The notes beneath the pieces are model-generated. The model made no database searches. It saw nothing but the letters and a program-made list of their open reading frames with translations, and was not told where the DNA came from. Shown here in pieces: positions 1-9,044 of a stretch of 64,000 bases of DNA. Position numbers and translations under genes: made by a program. Each line of letters starts with the position of its first letter. The first letter of the stretch is position 1. The stretch comes from Antedon mediterranea (Eukaryota; Echinodermata; Crinoidea; Comatulida; Antedonidae). The stretch spans positions 372,001 through 436,000 of the forward strand of contig NW_027306095.1 of assembly GCF_964355755.1 (NCBI RefSeq). The letters run 5' to 3'.

Positions 1-48
1 TTTTCGAAATGCACAACATGGTCTAAAACGTCTCCAAATGCGATTTGA

Positions 49-1323
49 AGCTATTTTGTGCACTTTGATGTTTTTGTGTGAAAAGTTTATTCGAAATGCA
101 CAAAATGGTCTAAAACGTCTCCAAATGCGATTTGAAGTTATTTTGTGCACTTTGATGTTTTGTGTGAAAAGTTTTATCGAAATGCTCAAAATGGTCTAAA
201 ACGGTTTCAAATGTGATTTTAAGCACTTTGATATTTTTGTGTAATCAAGTTTCATCGAAATGCTCAAAATGGTCTAAAACGTCTCCAAATGCGATTTGAA
301 GCTATTTTGTGCACTTTGATGTTTTTTTGTGAAAAGTTTCATCGAAATGCACAAAATGGTCTAAAACGTCTCTAAATGCGATTTGAAGCTATTTTGTGCA
401 CTTTGATGTTTTTGTGTGAAAAGTTTCATCGAAATGCACAAAATGGTCTAAAACGTCTCTAAATGCGATTTGAAGCTATTTTGTGCACTTTGATGTTTTT
501 TTGTGAAAAGTTTCATCGAAATGCACAAAATGGTCTAAAACGTCTCTAAATGCGATTTGAAGCTATTTTGTGCACTTTGATGTTTTTTTGTGAAAAGTTT
601 CATCGAAATGCACAAAATTGTCTAAAACGTCTCTAAATGCGATTTGAAGCTATTTTGTGCACTTTGTCGTTTTTGTGTGAAAAGTTTCATCGAAATGCTC
701 AAAATGGTCTAAAACGTCTCCAAATGCGATTTGAAGCAATTTTGTGCACTTTGATGTTTTTGTGTGAAAAGTTTCATCGAAATGCACAAAATGGTCTAAA
801 ACGTCTGCAAATGCGATTTGAAGCTATTTTGTGCACTTTGTCGTTTTTGTGTGAAAAGTTTTTTCGAAATGCACAAAATGGTCTAAAACGTCTCCAATTG
901 CGATTTGAAGTTATTTTGTGCACTTTGATGTTTTGTGTGAAAAGTTTTATCGAAATGCTCAAAATGGTCTAAAACGGTTTCAAATGTGATTTTAAGCACT
1001 TTGATATTTTTGTGTAATCAAGTTTCATCGAAATGCACAAAATGGTCTAAAACGTCTGCAAATGCGATTTAAAGCTATTTTGTGCACTTTAATATTTTGT
1101 GTGAAAAGTTTTATCGAAATTCTCAAAATGGTCTAAAACGGTTTCAAATGTGATTTTAAGCACTTTGATGTTTTTGTGTAATCAAGTTTCATCGAAATGC
1201 ACAAAATGGTTTAAAACGTCTGCAAATGCGATTTGAAGCTATTTTGTGCACTTTGATGTTTTTGTGTGAAAAGTTTCCTCGAAATGCACAAAATTGTCTA
1301 AAACGTCTCCAAATACGATATTA
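49..1323 (+). repeat. 1275-bp higher-order repeat unit, copy 1
   Basis: Fifteen-monomer unit whose monomer lengths run 87, 86, 78, seven of 87, 86, 78, 86, 78, 87, counted from CGAAAT at 5 to CGAAAT at 1280. The following 1275 bp repeat it with no difference that I could see. Related 15-mers recur at 12.37 kb and 30.72 kb, and in inverted form at 20.4 and 46.5 kb. Confidence 0.9.
343..429 (+). repeat. Reference 87-bp satellite monomer
   Basis: Typical full-length monomer, given as a reference for the family. Counting from CGAAATG, TGCACAAAAT at positions 6-15 is inverted-complementary to ATTTTGTGCA at positions 49-58. CAAAT and ATTTG flank a GCG at positions 31-43, making a second small dyad. 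Short A-runs fall in the first half and T-runs in the second half, spaced roughly 8-10.5 bp. The length equals 29 codons, which explains the many false ORFs. Several variant classes differ at CACTTTGATG versus CACTTTGTCG, at AGCTATTTT versus AGCAATTTT, and at GTCTCC, GTCTCT or GTCTGC. Confidence 0.95.
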
Positions 1324-2598
1324 AGCTATTTTGTGCACTTTGATGTTTTTGTGTGAAAAGTTTATTCGAAATGCACAAAATGGTCTAAAACGTCTCCAAA
1401 TGCGATTTGAAGTTATTTTGTGCACTTTGATGTTTTGTGTGAAAAGTTTTATCGAAATGCTCAAAATGGTCTAAAACGGTTTCAAATGTGATTTTAAGCA
1501 CTTTGATATTTTTGTGTAATCAAGTTTCATCGAAATGCTCAAAATGGTCTAAAACGTCTCCAAATGCGATTTGAAGCTATTTTGTGCACTTTGATGTTTT
1601 TTTGTGAAAAGTTTCATCGAAATGCACAAAATGGTCTAAAACGTCTCTAAATGCGATTTGAAGCTATTTTGTGCACTTTGATGTTTTTGTGTGAAAAGTT
1701 TCATCGAAATGCACAAAATGGTCTAAAACGTCTCTAAATGCGATTTGAAGCTATTTTGTGCACTTTGATGTTTTTTTGTGAAAAGTTTCATCGAAATGCA
1801 CAAAATGGTCTAAAACGTCTCTAAATGCGATTTGAAGCTATTTTGTGCACTTTGATGTTTTTTTGTGAAAAGTTTCATCGAAATGCACAAAATTGTCTAA
1901 AACGTCTCTAAATGCGATTTGAAGCTATTTTGTGCACTTTGTCGTTTTTGTGTGAAAAGTTTCATCGAAATGCTCAAAATGGTCTAAAACGTCTCCAAAT
2001 GCGATTTGAAGCAATTTTGTGCACTTTGATGTTTTTGTGTGAAAAGTTTCATCGAAATGCACAAAATGGTCTAAAACGTCTGCAAATGCGATTTGAAGCT
2101 ATTTTGTGCACTTTGTCGTTTTTGTGTGAAAAGTTTTTTCGAAATGCACAAAATGGTCTAAAACGTCTCCAATTGCGATTTGAAGTTATTTTGTGCACTT
2201 TGATGTTTTGTGTGAAAAGTTTTATCGAAATGCTCAAAATGGTCTAAAACGGTTTCAAATGTGATTTTAAGCACTTTGATATTTTTGTGTAATCAAGTTT
2301 CATCGAAATGCACAAAATGGTCTAAAACGTCTGCAAATGCGATTTAAAGCTATTTTGTGCACTTTAATATTTTGTGTGAAAAGTTTTATCGAAATTCTCA
2401 AAATGGTCTAAAACGGTTTCAAATGTGATTTTAAGCACTTTGATGTTTTTGTGTAATCAAGTTTCATCGAAATGCACAAAATGGTTTAAAACGTCTGCAA
2501 ATGCGATTTGAAGCTATTTTGTGCACTTTGATGTTTTTGTGTGAAAAGTTTCCTCGAAATGCACAAAATTGTCTAAAACGTCTCCAAATACGATATTA
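1324..2598 (+). repeat. 1275-bp higher-order repeat unit, copy 2
   Basis: Direct tandem copy of the unit at 49-1323. Every monomer boundary and diagnostic variant is shifted by exactly 1275 bp; for example, the CTCCAATTGCG monomer at 892 recurs at 2167. Homology runs on to about 2636, where AAGTTTATTCG becomes AAGTTTCATCG, marking the end of the duplication. Confidence 0.9.
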
Positions 2599-2830
2599 AG
2601 CTATTTTGTGCACTTTGATGTTTTTGTGTGAAAAGTTTCATCGAAATGCACAAAATGGTCTAAAACGTCTGCAAATGCGATTTGAAGCTATTTTGTGCAC
2701 TTTGTCGTTTTTGTGTGAAAAGTTTCATCGAAATGCTCAAAATGGTCTAAAACGTCTCCAAATGCGATTTGAAGCAATTTTGTGCACTTTGATGTTTTTG
2801 TGTGAAAAGTTTCATCGAAATGCACAAAAT

Positions 2831-2836
2831 GGTCTC
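2831..2836 (+). repeat. CT-insertion monomer variant GGTCTCTAAAACG
   Basis: A 2-bp CT insertion turns GGTCTAAAACG into GGTCTCTAAAACG and breaks the 29-codon frame. The same insertion recurs at about 10.79, 13.29, 27.87, 31.64, 53.91, 58.11, 58.46 and 62.22 kb. It is therefore an inherited lineage marker, useful for tracing the duplications. Confidence 0.75.
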
Positions 2837-3239
2837 TAAAACGTCTGCAAATGCGATTTGAAGCTATTTTGTGCACTTTGTCGTTTTTGTGTGAAAAGTT
2901 TTTTCGAAATGCACAAAATGGTCTAAAACGTCTCCAAATGCGATTTGAAGCAATTTTGTGCACTTTGATGTTTTGTGTAATCCAGTTTCATCGAAATGTA
3001 CAAAATTGTCTAAAACGTCTCTAAATGCGATTTGAAGCTATTTTGTGCACTTTGTCGTTTTTGTGTGAAAAGTTTTTTCGAAATGCACAAAATGGTCTAA
3101 AACGTCTCCAATTGCGATTTGAAGTTATTTTGTGCACTTTGATGTTTTGTGTGAAAAGTTTTATCGAAATGCTCAAAATGGTCTAAAACGGTTTCAAATG
3201 TGATTTTAAGCACTTTGATATTTTTGTGTAATCAAGTTA

Positions 3240-3259
3240 CATCGAAATGCATTTCGATG
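3240..3259. repeat. +/- satellite inversion junction A1 (20-bp palindrome)
   Basis: CATCGAAATGCATTTCGATG is its own reverse complement. Left of it monomers read + and right of it they read -. The two orientations are fused at TGCA, which is self-complementary, so the overlap is a microhomology. The left flank is GTGTAATCAAGTTA and the right flank AAACTTTTCACAC. Including its flanks, this is the exact reverse complement of the junctions at 15666-15685 and 42019-42038. Confidence 0.95.
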
Positions 3260-4796
3260 AAACTTTTCACACAAAAACATCAAAGTGCACAAAATTGCTT
3301 CAAATCGCATTTGGAGACGTTTTAGACCATTTTGAGCATTTCGATGAAACTTTTCACACAAAAACGACAAAGTGCACAAAATAGCTTCAAATCGCATTTA
3401 GAGACGTTTTAGACAATTTTGTGCATTTCGATGAAACTTTTCACAAAAAAACATCAAAGTGCACAAAATAGCTTCAAATCGCATTTAGAGACGTTTTAGA
3501 CCATTTTGTGCATTTCGATGAAACTTTTCACACAAAAACATCAAAGTGCACAAAATAGCTTCAAATCGCATTTAGAGACGTTTTAGACCATTTTGTGCAT
3601 TTCGATGAAACTTTTCACAAAAAAACATCAAAGTGCACAAAATAGCTTCAAATCGCATTTGGAGACGTTTTAGACCATTTTGAGCATTTCGATGAAACTT
3701 GATTACACAAAAATATCAAAGTGCTTAAAATCACATTTGAAACCGTTTTAGACCATTTTGAGCATTTCGATAAAACTTTTCACACAAAACATCAAAGTGC
3801 ACAAAATAACTTCAAATCGCATTTGGAGACGTTTTAGACCATTTTGTGCATTTCGAATAAACTTTTCACACAAAAACATCAAAGTGCACAAAATAGCTTC
3901 AAATCGCATTTGGAGACGTTTTAGACCATGTTGTGCATTTCGAAAAAACTTGATTACACAAAAATATCAAAGTGCTTAAAATCACATTTGAAACCGTTTT
4001 AGACAATTTTGAGCATTTCGATAAAACTTTTCACACAAAACATTAAAGTGCACAAAATAGCAAACTTTTTACACAAAACATCAAAGTGCACAAAAGAGCT
4101 CCATTTGGAGACGTTTTAGACCATTTTGTTCATTTCGAAAAAACTTTTCACTCAAAAACATCAAAGTGCATACAATAGCTTAATATCGTATTTGGAGACG
4201 TTTTAGACAATTTTGTGCATTTCGATGAAACTTTTCACACAAAAACATCAAAGTGCACAAAATAGCTTCAAATCGCATTTGCAGACGTTTTAAACCATTT
4301 AGTGCATTTCGATGAAACTTGATTACACAAAAACATCAAAGTGCTTAAAATCACATTTGAAACCGTTATAGACCATTTTGAGAATTTCGATAAAACTTTT
4401 CACACAAAACATTAAAGTGCACAAAATAGCTTTAAATCGCATTTGCAGACGTTTTAGACCATTTTGTGCATTTCGATGAAACTTGATTACACAAAAATAT
4501 CAAAGTGCTTAAAATCACATTTTAAATCGTTTTAGACCATTTTGAGCATTTCGATAAAACTTTTCACACAAAACATCAAAGTGCACAAAATAACTTCAAA
4601 TCGCAATTGGAGACGTTTTAGACCATTTTGTGCATTTCGATGAAACTTTTCACACAAAAACGACAAAGTGCACAAAATAGCTTCAAATCGCATTTAGAGA
4701 CGTTTTAGACAATTTTATACATTTCGATGAAACTGGATTACACAAAACATCAAAGTGCACAAAATTGCTTCAAATCGCATTTGGAGACGTTTTAGA

Positions 4797-5231
4797 CCAT
4801 TTTGTGCATTTCGAAAAAACTTTTCACACAAAAACGACAAAGTGCACAAAATAGCTTCAAATTGCATTTGCAGACGTTTTAGACCATTTTGTGCATTTCG
4901 ATGAAACTTTTCACACAAAAACATCAAAGTGCACAAAATTGCTTCAAATCGCATTTGGAGACGTTTTAGACCATTTTGAGCATTTCGATGAAACTTTTCA
5001 CACAAAAACGACAAAGTTCACAAAATAGCTTCAAATCGCATTTAGAGACGTTTTAGACAATTTTGTGCCTTTCGATGAAACTTTTCACAAAAAAACATCA
5101 AAGTGCACAAAATAGCTTCAAATCGCATTTGCAGACGTTTTAGACCATTTTGTGCATTTCGATGAAACTTTTCACACAAAAACATCAAAGTGCACAAAAT
5201 TGCTTCAAATCGCATTTGGAGACGTTTTAGA
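4797..5231 (-). repeat. 435-bp five-monomer unit, copy 1
   Basis: Five monomers (5 x 87). The diagnostic TTTGTGCATTTCGAAAAAAC at 4801 recurs at 5236, and ACAAAGTTCA at 5011 recurs at 5446. The same tandem pair is found near 22.14-23.01 kb and 48.26-49.13 kb, so the duplication predates spreading of the larger block. Confidence 0.85.
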
Positions 5232-5666
5232 CCATTTTGTGCATTTCGAAAAAACTTTTCACACAAAAACGACAAAGTGCACAAAATAGCTTCAAATTGC
5301 ATTTGCAGACGTTTTAGACCATTTTGTGCATTTCGATGAAACTTTTCACACAAAAACATCAAAGTGCACAAAATTGCTTCAAATCGCATTTGGAGACGTT
5401 TTAGACCATTTTGAGCATTTCGATGAAACTTTTCACACAAAAACGACAAAGTTCACAAAATAGCTTCAAATCGCATTTAGAGACGTTTTAGACAATTTTG
5501 TGCCTTTCGATGAAACTTTTCACAAAAAAACATCAAAGTGCACAAAATAGCTTCAAATCGCATTTGCAGACGTTTTAGACCATTTTGTGCATTTCGATGA
5601 AACTTTTCACACAAAAACATCAAAGTGCACAAAATTGCTTCAAATCGCATTTGGAAACGTTTTAGA
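5232..5666 (-). repeat. 435-bp five-monomer unit, copy 2
   Basis: Tandem copy of 4797-5231, shifted by 435 bp. The copy loses identity at its far end around 5650, where GGAAACG and a shortened GACCTTTTGAGC variant appear. Those variants are shared with the homologous blocks near 23.0 and 49.1 kb. Confidence 0.8.
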
Positions 5667-6278
5667 CCTTTTGAGCATTTCGATGAAACTTTTCACACAA
5701 AAACGACAAAGTGCACAAAATAGCTTCAAATCGCATTTAGAGACGTTTTAGACCATTTTGTGCATTTCGATGAAACTTTTCACAAAAAAACATCAAAGTG
5801 CACAAAATAGCTTCAAATCGCATTTAGAGACGTTTTAGACCATTTTGTGCATTTCGATGAAACTTTTCACACAAAAACATCAAAGTGCACAAAATAGCTT
5901 CAAATCGCATTTAGAGACGTTTTAGACCATTTTGTGCATTTCGATGAAACTTTTCACACAAAAACATCAAAGTGCACAAAATAGCTTCAAATCGCATTTG
6001 GAGACGTTTTAGACCATGTTGTGCATTTCGAAAAAACTTGATTACACAAAAACATCAAAGTGCTTAAAATCACATTTGAAACCGTTTTAGACCATTTTGA
6101 GAATTTCGATAAAACTTTTACACAAAACATTAAAGTGCACAAAATAGCTTTAAATCGCATTTGCAGACGTTTTAGACCATTTTGTGCATTTCGATGAAAC
6201 TGGATTACACAAAACATCAAAGTGCACAAAATTGCTTCAAATCGCATTTGGAGACGTTTTAGACCATTTTGTGCATTT

Positions 6279-6282
6279 CGAA
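6279..6282 (+). repeat. Target-site duplication CGAA, left copy
   Basis: CGAA directly abuts the left terminal CACAGCTGTT of the island and is repeated directly after its right terminus (10043-10046). Removing the island and one CGAA restores TTTCGAAAAAACTTG, exactly the sequence at about 23.63 and 49.75 kb. Confidence 0.88.
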
Positions 6283-6295
6283 CACAGCTGTTTCA
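6283..6295 (+). repeat. Left terminal inverted repeat
   Basis: CACAGCTGTTTCA matches the reverse complement of 10030-10042 (CACAGCTGTTCCA) at 12 of 13 positions. The terminal word itself contains the palindrome CAGCTG. Confidence 0.88.
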
Positions 6296-6319
6296 ACTAG
6301 TGTTAAGATATCAGAAAAA

Positions 6320-6338
6320 GTCAAGCGCCCTCAGTGTT
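6320..6338 (+). repeat. Left subterminal inverted repeat, GCGCCC block
   Basis: GTCAAGCGCCCTCAGTGTT matches the reverse complement of 9997-10015 (GTGCAGCGCCCCCAACGTT) at 14 of 19 positions. The distance from the terminus is about 10 bp longer than on the right, implying an indel inside a once longer terminal inverted repeat. Confidence 0.65.
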
Positions 6339-6378
6339 AGCAGACGAGGCTCTCCCGAGTCGCGCGGACATATAATTT

Positions 6379-6392
6379 TTGTTTACAAACCA
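6379..6392 (+). repeat. Left subterminal inverted repeat, TACAAACCA block
   Basis: TTGTTTACAAACCA matches the reverse complement of 9946-9959 (TTGTATACAAACCA) at 13 of 14 positions. It sits about 97 bp inside the left terminus, versus about 84 bp on the right. Together with the GCGCCC block this suggests degenerate terminal inverted repeats of about 110 bp. Confidence 0.65.
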
Positions 6393-7322
6393 TTATTTCG
6401 CGAACGCCAAATTAAATTTCGCTATCGTGAGATTTTATGTAGTAAAACATTTTATACAAAACTAAATGATTAAAAAAAGTGTATGTTCAATTAAAAAATA
6501 AATATTTTATTGTTTCTTTACTATAAATTAATAAATAAACCACGATATTGTCCATTTTACTGAAATACTCTCCAGCACATAAACCAGGAAGTCAAGATAA
6601 ACTGTGTAAAGAAATGGTAAACAATCGTAAGTAGAAAATATCATTGTATTCTTTACTTTTTTTTGGATATAATTAATTTTTTTAGAAAAAGAACGAACTA
6701 GAATATAGTCCATCATTATTATATAAACAAAATAATACTAGTTTTGTAAATATAGCCTGGTTCAGTTTTTAGTAAAACTCGCATATTTTGCAACCCCTTT
6801 ATACATTGTTATTGTTGTCGGTGAGAAAACGGTTTGGCAATAGGCTTAGAAAGTGCGTTGTCGCCCGCGATGACCGTGACGGTAATGTGGGCCTAGAATA
6901 AAGCTAGGCCGAAACATAGAAAATTCGTAATAGTTAAACCTTTAATTACCCTAATCCTAAATTTAATCATTATAACTGTTACCAAATAATTAATGGCATG
7001 TGTTTATAATAATAATTATTGCTTTCCTGGTGCATTTTTAGGCTAGCTGGTGTGACTGAGTGACAGTCACAGCCTAGGCTAGGCCTTAATAGTAATACAT
7101 TTGTATAATAATGTTTTAATATTTTGACTATTAGCTCTCTTGTTTGGATTTGTTTGGACACAAAACTGAAGTACTGTAGATTTAAAAATTGATTTATTTT
7201 TAAAGGAAAGTACAGTTGCATCTATTGTTTTTGTAATCAAGATGACATCAGAACCAACAATGTTCCTCAAGCCTGTAGATATCTCAAGGCCTACAATCAT
7301 GACTACAAGTTTTTTGTAGACC
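6393..7322. other. Non-coding left interior of the transposon
   Basis: AT-rich DNA with no convincing gene. A somewhat more GC-rich patch lies at 6820-6910 (GTCGCCCGCGATGACCG, then GGGCCTAG and CTAGGCC). A perfect hairpin lies at 7051-7071. The short minus-strand reading frames here have no supporting start or homology that I can see. An upstream promoter or 5' UTR for the gene model at 7323 would lie here, but I see no clear core promoter element. Confidence 0.5.
7051..7071. repeat. Perfect 8-bp stem hairpin
   Basis: TGTGACTG, a 5-base spacer AGTGA, then CAGTCACA form a perfect inverted repeat. It is followed by GCCTAGGCTAGGCC. It has no T-run, and terminators of that kind are not expected in a eukaryote. 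It may be a remnant of another repeat or a transposase-binding site; the function is unknown. Confidence 0.55.
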
Positions 7323-7381
7323 ATGGTAGTGAAAAAAAAAAAAGCAAAACATAATCGCACAGTGTTGTTAGGCCATACCTG
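7323..7381 (+). other. Exon 1 of the predicted gene
   Basis: The ATG at 7323 lies in ACCATGG. The exon encodes 19 residues plus two bases and ends before GTAGAC (phase 2). The run of A at 7332-7343 encodes the lysine stretch and is length-unstable sequence, so the frame here is sensitive to sequencing error. Confidence 0.4.
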
Positions 7382-8445
7382 GTAGACATTGAATTAAACA
7401 GGGTAGGTAAATAATCATAACCACCTCTTTAGAAAGTTTAATACACACTCCAAACAATGAAATGTGTGTTTGTACTTCATATTAAAGAACAATGTTAGTA
7501 TAAAATAACTGTCGAAACAAACAATTGTTACAGTAATTTATAAATATACCTCTTTTCTTTATTAAATATTTCCTCAATCAACTATTTTTCCAGGTGTCAA
7601 TATGTTATAATATTCAACATGCGACAGGATGCTGACATCTTGACTGGTAAATTCAAATGTTGTTTCAACTTTACATTGACATTACATAATAACTCAATTG
7701 GTCAAGTTGCTCTTTAAATATACATTGTCCCTTTGAGCATAGAATTTCAAAATTGTTTATCCTATTTTTATGCATAATAAAGCAAACCTTTGGCTGGAAC
7801 TTATTTTCCTATGAATTATCCATATATTATTATCATCATCTGCTACAAGAAATAGTTGTTAACATTTTGAAAATATAATAATTTTGATGCTCATTTTTTA
7901 TGCAGATTGACATTTATTTGGTTGACCAATATTGTTTAATCTCAGGTGATCATCCAGCAGAAAGAGAAAATCAGAAGCTGCAGCACATCGATATGCTACA
8001 AAGTACAATGATTAAAATCCAGTCTTTAGAAGAGAATCTTGAGCATTTAAGAAATGAACTCTCAGTGTCACTTGTGACAAAACAGCATAGTAAGATTGCA
8101 GAGACTGGCCACAGAATAAATCTAAAAGAACAAGAGGTCAAAGACTTGGTCAGTCCTACATTATATACCTTTAAAATTATGTCTAAAACATGCAATACTA
8201 TAAAAATGAATGCCATATTTCTTTTATATATTTTATATAGCGAACTACTATGAACCAAGAGATTTGAAACTGGACCTCTATGTACAAAAATGGACGAGGT
8301 ATTTAGAAAAAATAAATTCCTCGACAGCAGTACCATGGAAAGAGTTTTGTGGGAAATCATGAAGTCACATCTGACGTTTATTTCACCTGAGATCCAGCAT
8401 GAAGTAACTAGGCCGGTAACTAAGTGCAGAAAAGTTGAGGAATAG
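7323..8445 (+). CDS. Predicted 4-exon gene, small basic/coiled-coil protein of unknown function
   Basis: My manual splice model is 7323-7381, 7594-7646, 7946-8148 and 8260-8445, which sum to 501 nt, or 166 residues plus TAG. The start ACCATGG is a perfect Kozak context, with an in-frame TAG two codons upstream. Introns are 212, 299 and 111 bp, all GT-AG, with phases 2, 1 and 0 that each keep the frame open. The acceptor at 7593 has a good pyrimidine tract (CTATTTTTCCAG); the last acceptor is weaker. Residues 1-10 are lysine-rich (MVVKKKKAKH). Residues about 45-105 are rich in E, K, Q and L, with a heptad-like coiled-coil look (IQSLEENLEHLRNEL). The C terminus (106-166) includes MERVLWEIMKSHLTF. 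I do not recognise the family. It is too short for a typical transposase, so it could be an accessory transposon protein, a captured host gene fragment, or a chance model. Confidence 0.42.
7594..7646 (+). other. Exon 2 of the predicted gene
   Basis: Small 53-nt exon between TTTTTCCAG and GTAAATTC, both good splice sites. It encodes CQYVIIFNMRQDADILT plus the first base of a Gly codon that is completed by exon 3. Confidence 0.42.
7946..8148 (+). other. Exon 3 of the predicted gene (coiled-coil region)
   Basis: Begins after TTTAATCTCAG and continues open for 67 codons to GACTTG before GTCAGT. It is the longest coding-like stretch in the island. An alternative donor (GTAAGA at 8090, phase 1) joined to the acceptor at 8240 would give another open C-terminal frame ending at TGA 8356-8358, so isoforms or mis-modelling are possible. 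Confidence 0.5.
8260..8445 (+). other. Exon 4 of the predicted gene
   Basis: Open for 61 codons in the same genomic frame as exon 3, from which it is separated only by an AT-rich 111-bp gap holding a TGA at 8251. This frame continuity supports a real coding end at TAG 8443-8445. The acceptor CCAAG has no strong pyrimidine tract next to it. Confidence 0.42.
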
Positions 8446-8600
8446 TTTGCTATTTCTCAGTTAATTGTTACAGTATTGCATATTATTATGTACAGTATAC
8501 TGTATGAATGGTAGTATTTTTTGTGTTATTGCTAGAACAATGATTTTGTGAATATTTAACAAATGGTATATGAATTGTAATTGAATTTAATTTTTTGGAA
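8446..8600. other. AT-rich 3' flank of the predicted gene
   Basis: Non-coding. It contains the perfect 14-bp palindrome TACAGTATACTGTA at 8491-8504. No AATAAA was found here; the nearest weak polyadenylation-like word is ATTAAA at about 8722, inside the following duplicated unit. Confidence 0.45.
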
Positions 8601-9044
8601 GTTATTTTATTTTAATTTGGTTTATATATATTATTGATTGATAACGGAAATTGATGTTATTTACTGATTTAGATTGTGATTGCATATACAATACAAATAT
8701 GAAAGAAATATGCATTTATAATTAAATATCTAATGTCACAGTACTCTATAGCTTCTTTCTATTAATATATTACAGATCTTTGACTAAGACATGCTAGGTA
8801 GGCTGCTAGCCTTTAACCTGCTGATGATGTAGCCTAGCCTATATATAGTATAGGCCTAGCTAGGGATGTAACCTGGCCTACTCTGTACTCCTCTCTCCCA
8901 ATATGAATGATTATTAAAAAAGCTTAGGCCTAGGCTAGGCCTAATTTTTAATTAGGACCAGGAACAAGTAATTAATCAGCTTTATAACAGGTCAACTGTC
9001 ATTTAGGCCCCCGAATAGACATGTTTATTTGTTAAAAATAAACA
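8601..9044 (+). repeat. Internal tandem duplication of the transposon, copy 1
   Basis: A 444-bp unit starting GTTATTTTATTTTAATTTGG and ending TTAAAAATAAACA. The next 468 bp repeat it closely. It contains CTAGGCC-type words (AGCCTAGCCTATATATAG, GGCCTAGGCTAGGCC) and no coding frame. Confidence 0.9.
8811..8946. repeat. CTAGGCC/GGCCTAG word cluster
   Basis: Dense short palindromic words built from CTAGGCCTAG (GTAGCCTAGCC, TAGGCCTAGCTAGG, TTAGGCCTAGGCTAGGCC). They are repeated in the second tandem unit at about 9298-9413, with isolated occurrences at 6891-6910 and 7040-7085. Such words are common interspersed motifs in some invertebrate genomes; that is general knowledge, not a match I could run. 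Confidence 0.55.

Larger units (their letters stand above)
1..3249 (+). repeat. 87-bp satellite array, block I (+ orientation)
   Basis: Uninterrupted head-to-tail array of monomers that start at CGAAATG, for example at 5, 92, 178, 256, 343, 430, 517 and 604. Spacings are 87, 86 or 78 bp. The common monomer carries the words GGTCTAAAACG, CAAATGCGATTTG, ATTTTGTGCACTTTG and GTGTGAAAAGTTT. The 78-bp form replaces the ATTTTGTGCAC part with GATTTTAAGCAC and ends GTGTAATCAAGTTT. The block contains a duplicated 15-monomer unit at 49-2598. It ends at the palindromic junction around 3249. No gene is supported here. The location suggests pericentromeric or centromeric heterochromatin, but that is inference from the satellite character only. 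Confidence 0.97.
3250..6282 (-). repeat. 87-bp satellite array, block II (- orientation)
   Basis: Same monomer family read in reverse (words GTGCATTTCGATGAAAC, CAAATCGCATTTG, CGTTTTAGACC). It is closely similar to 20593-23625 at an offset of 17343 bp and to about 46.7-49.75 kb at an offset of about 43463 bp, sharing rare variants such as ACAAAGTTCAC and CAAATTGCATTTG. It contains a 435-bp duplication and a truncated monomer near 4065. It ends in the CGAA duplication next to the transposon island. No gene is supported. Confidence 0.97.

Noticed and set aside
343-429. CENP-B box in the monomer
   Set aside because: No sequence resembling the TTCG...CGGGA core arrangement was found. TTCGAAA alone is not sufficient.
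637-972. Repeated 62-144 residue open frames throughout the satellite on both strands, as protein genes
   Set aside because: They are tandem translations of an 87-bp (29-codon) monomer and occur in overlapping antisense pairs. They end wherever a 78- or 86-bp monomer or an indel shifts the frame, and they have no distinct start or domain.
1-3249. CRISPR array
   Set aside because: The period is 87 bp with no unique spacers, monomers are contiguous variants of one another, and the context is eukaryotic.
6222-6473. 83-residue open frame spanning the left transposon boundary
   Set aside because: Its first part is satellite and its remainder is the non-coding transposon end, so it is a chance chimera across an insertion site.
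7051-7071. Hairpin as a tRNA or other structured RNA gene
   Set aside because: It is a single 8-bp stem with no cloverleaf, no A/B-box words and no flanking structure.
7241-7319. ATG at 7241 as an upstream coding exon
   Set aside because: It gives 25 open codons but ends at a TAG in line with exon 1. I found no donor in the phase needed to join exon 2.
6528-7360. Three minus-strand open frames of 62-93 residues in the left transposon interior
   Set aside because: They are short, AT-rich and low in complexity, overlap one another or the better-supported plus-strand exon, and have no start context or domain.
7971-8360. 129-residue minus-strand open frame opposite exons 3 and 4
   Set aside because: It is antisense to the plus-strand exon model, and its composition (runs of hydrophobic and Ser/Cys residues) looks like a shadow frame.
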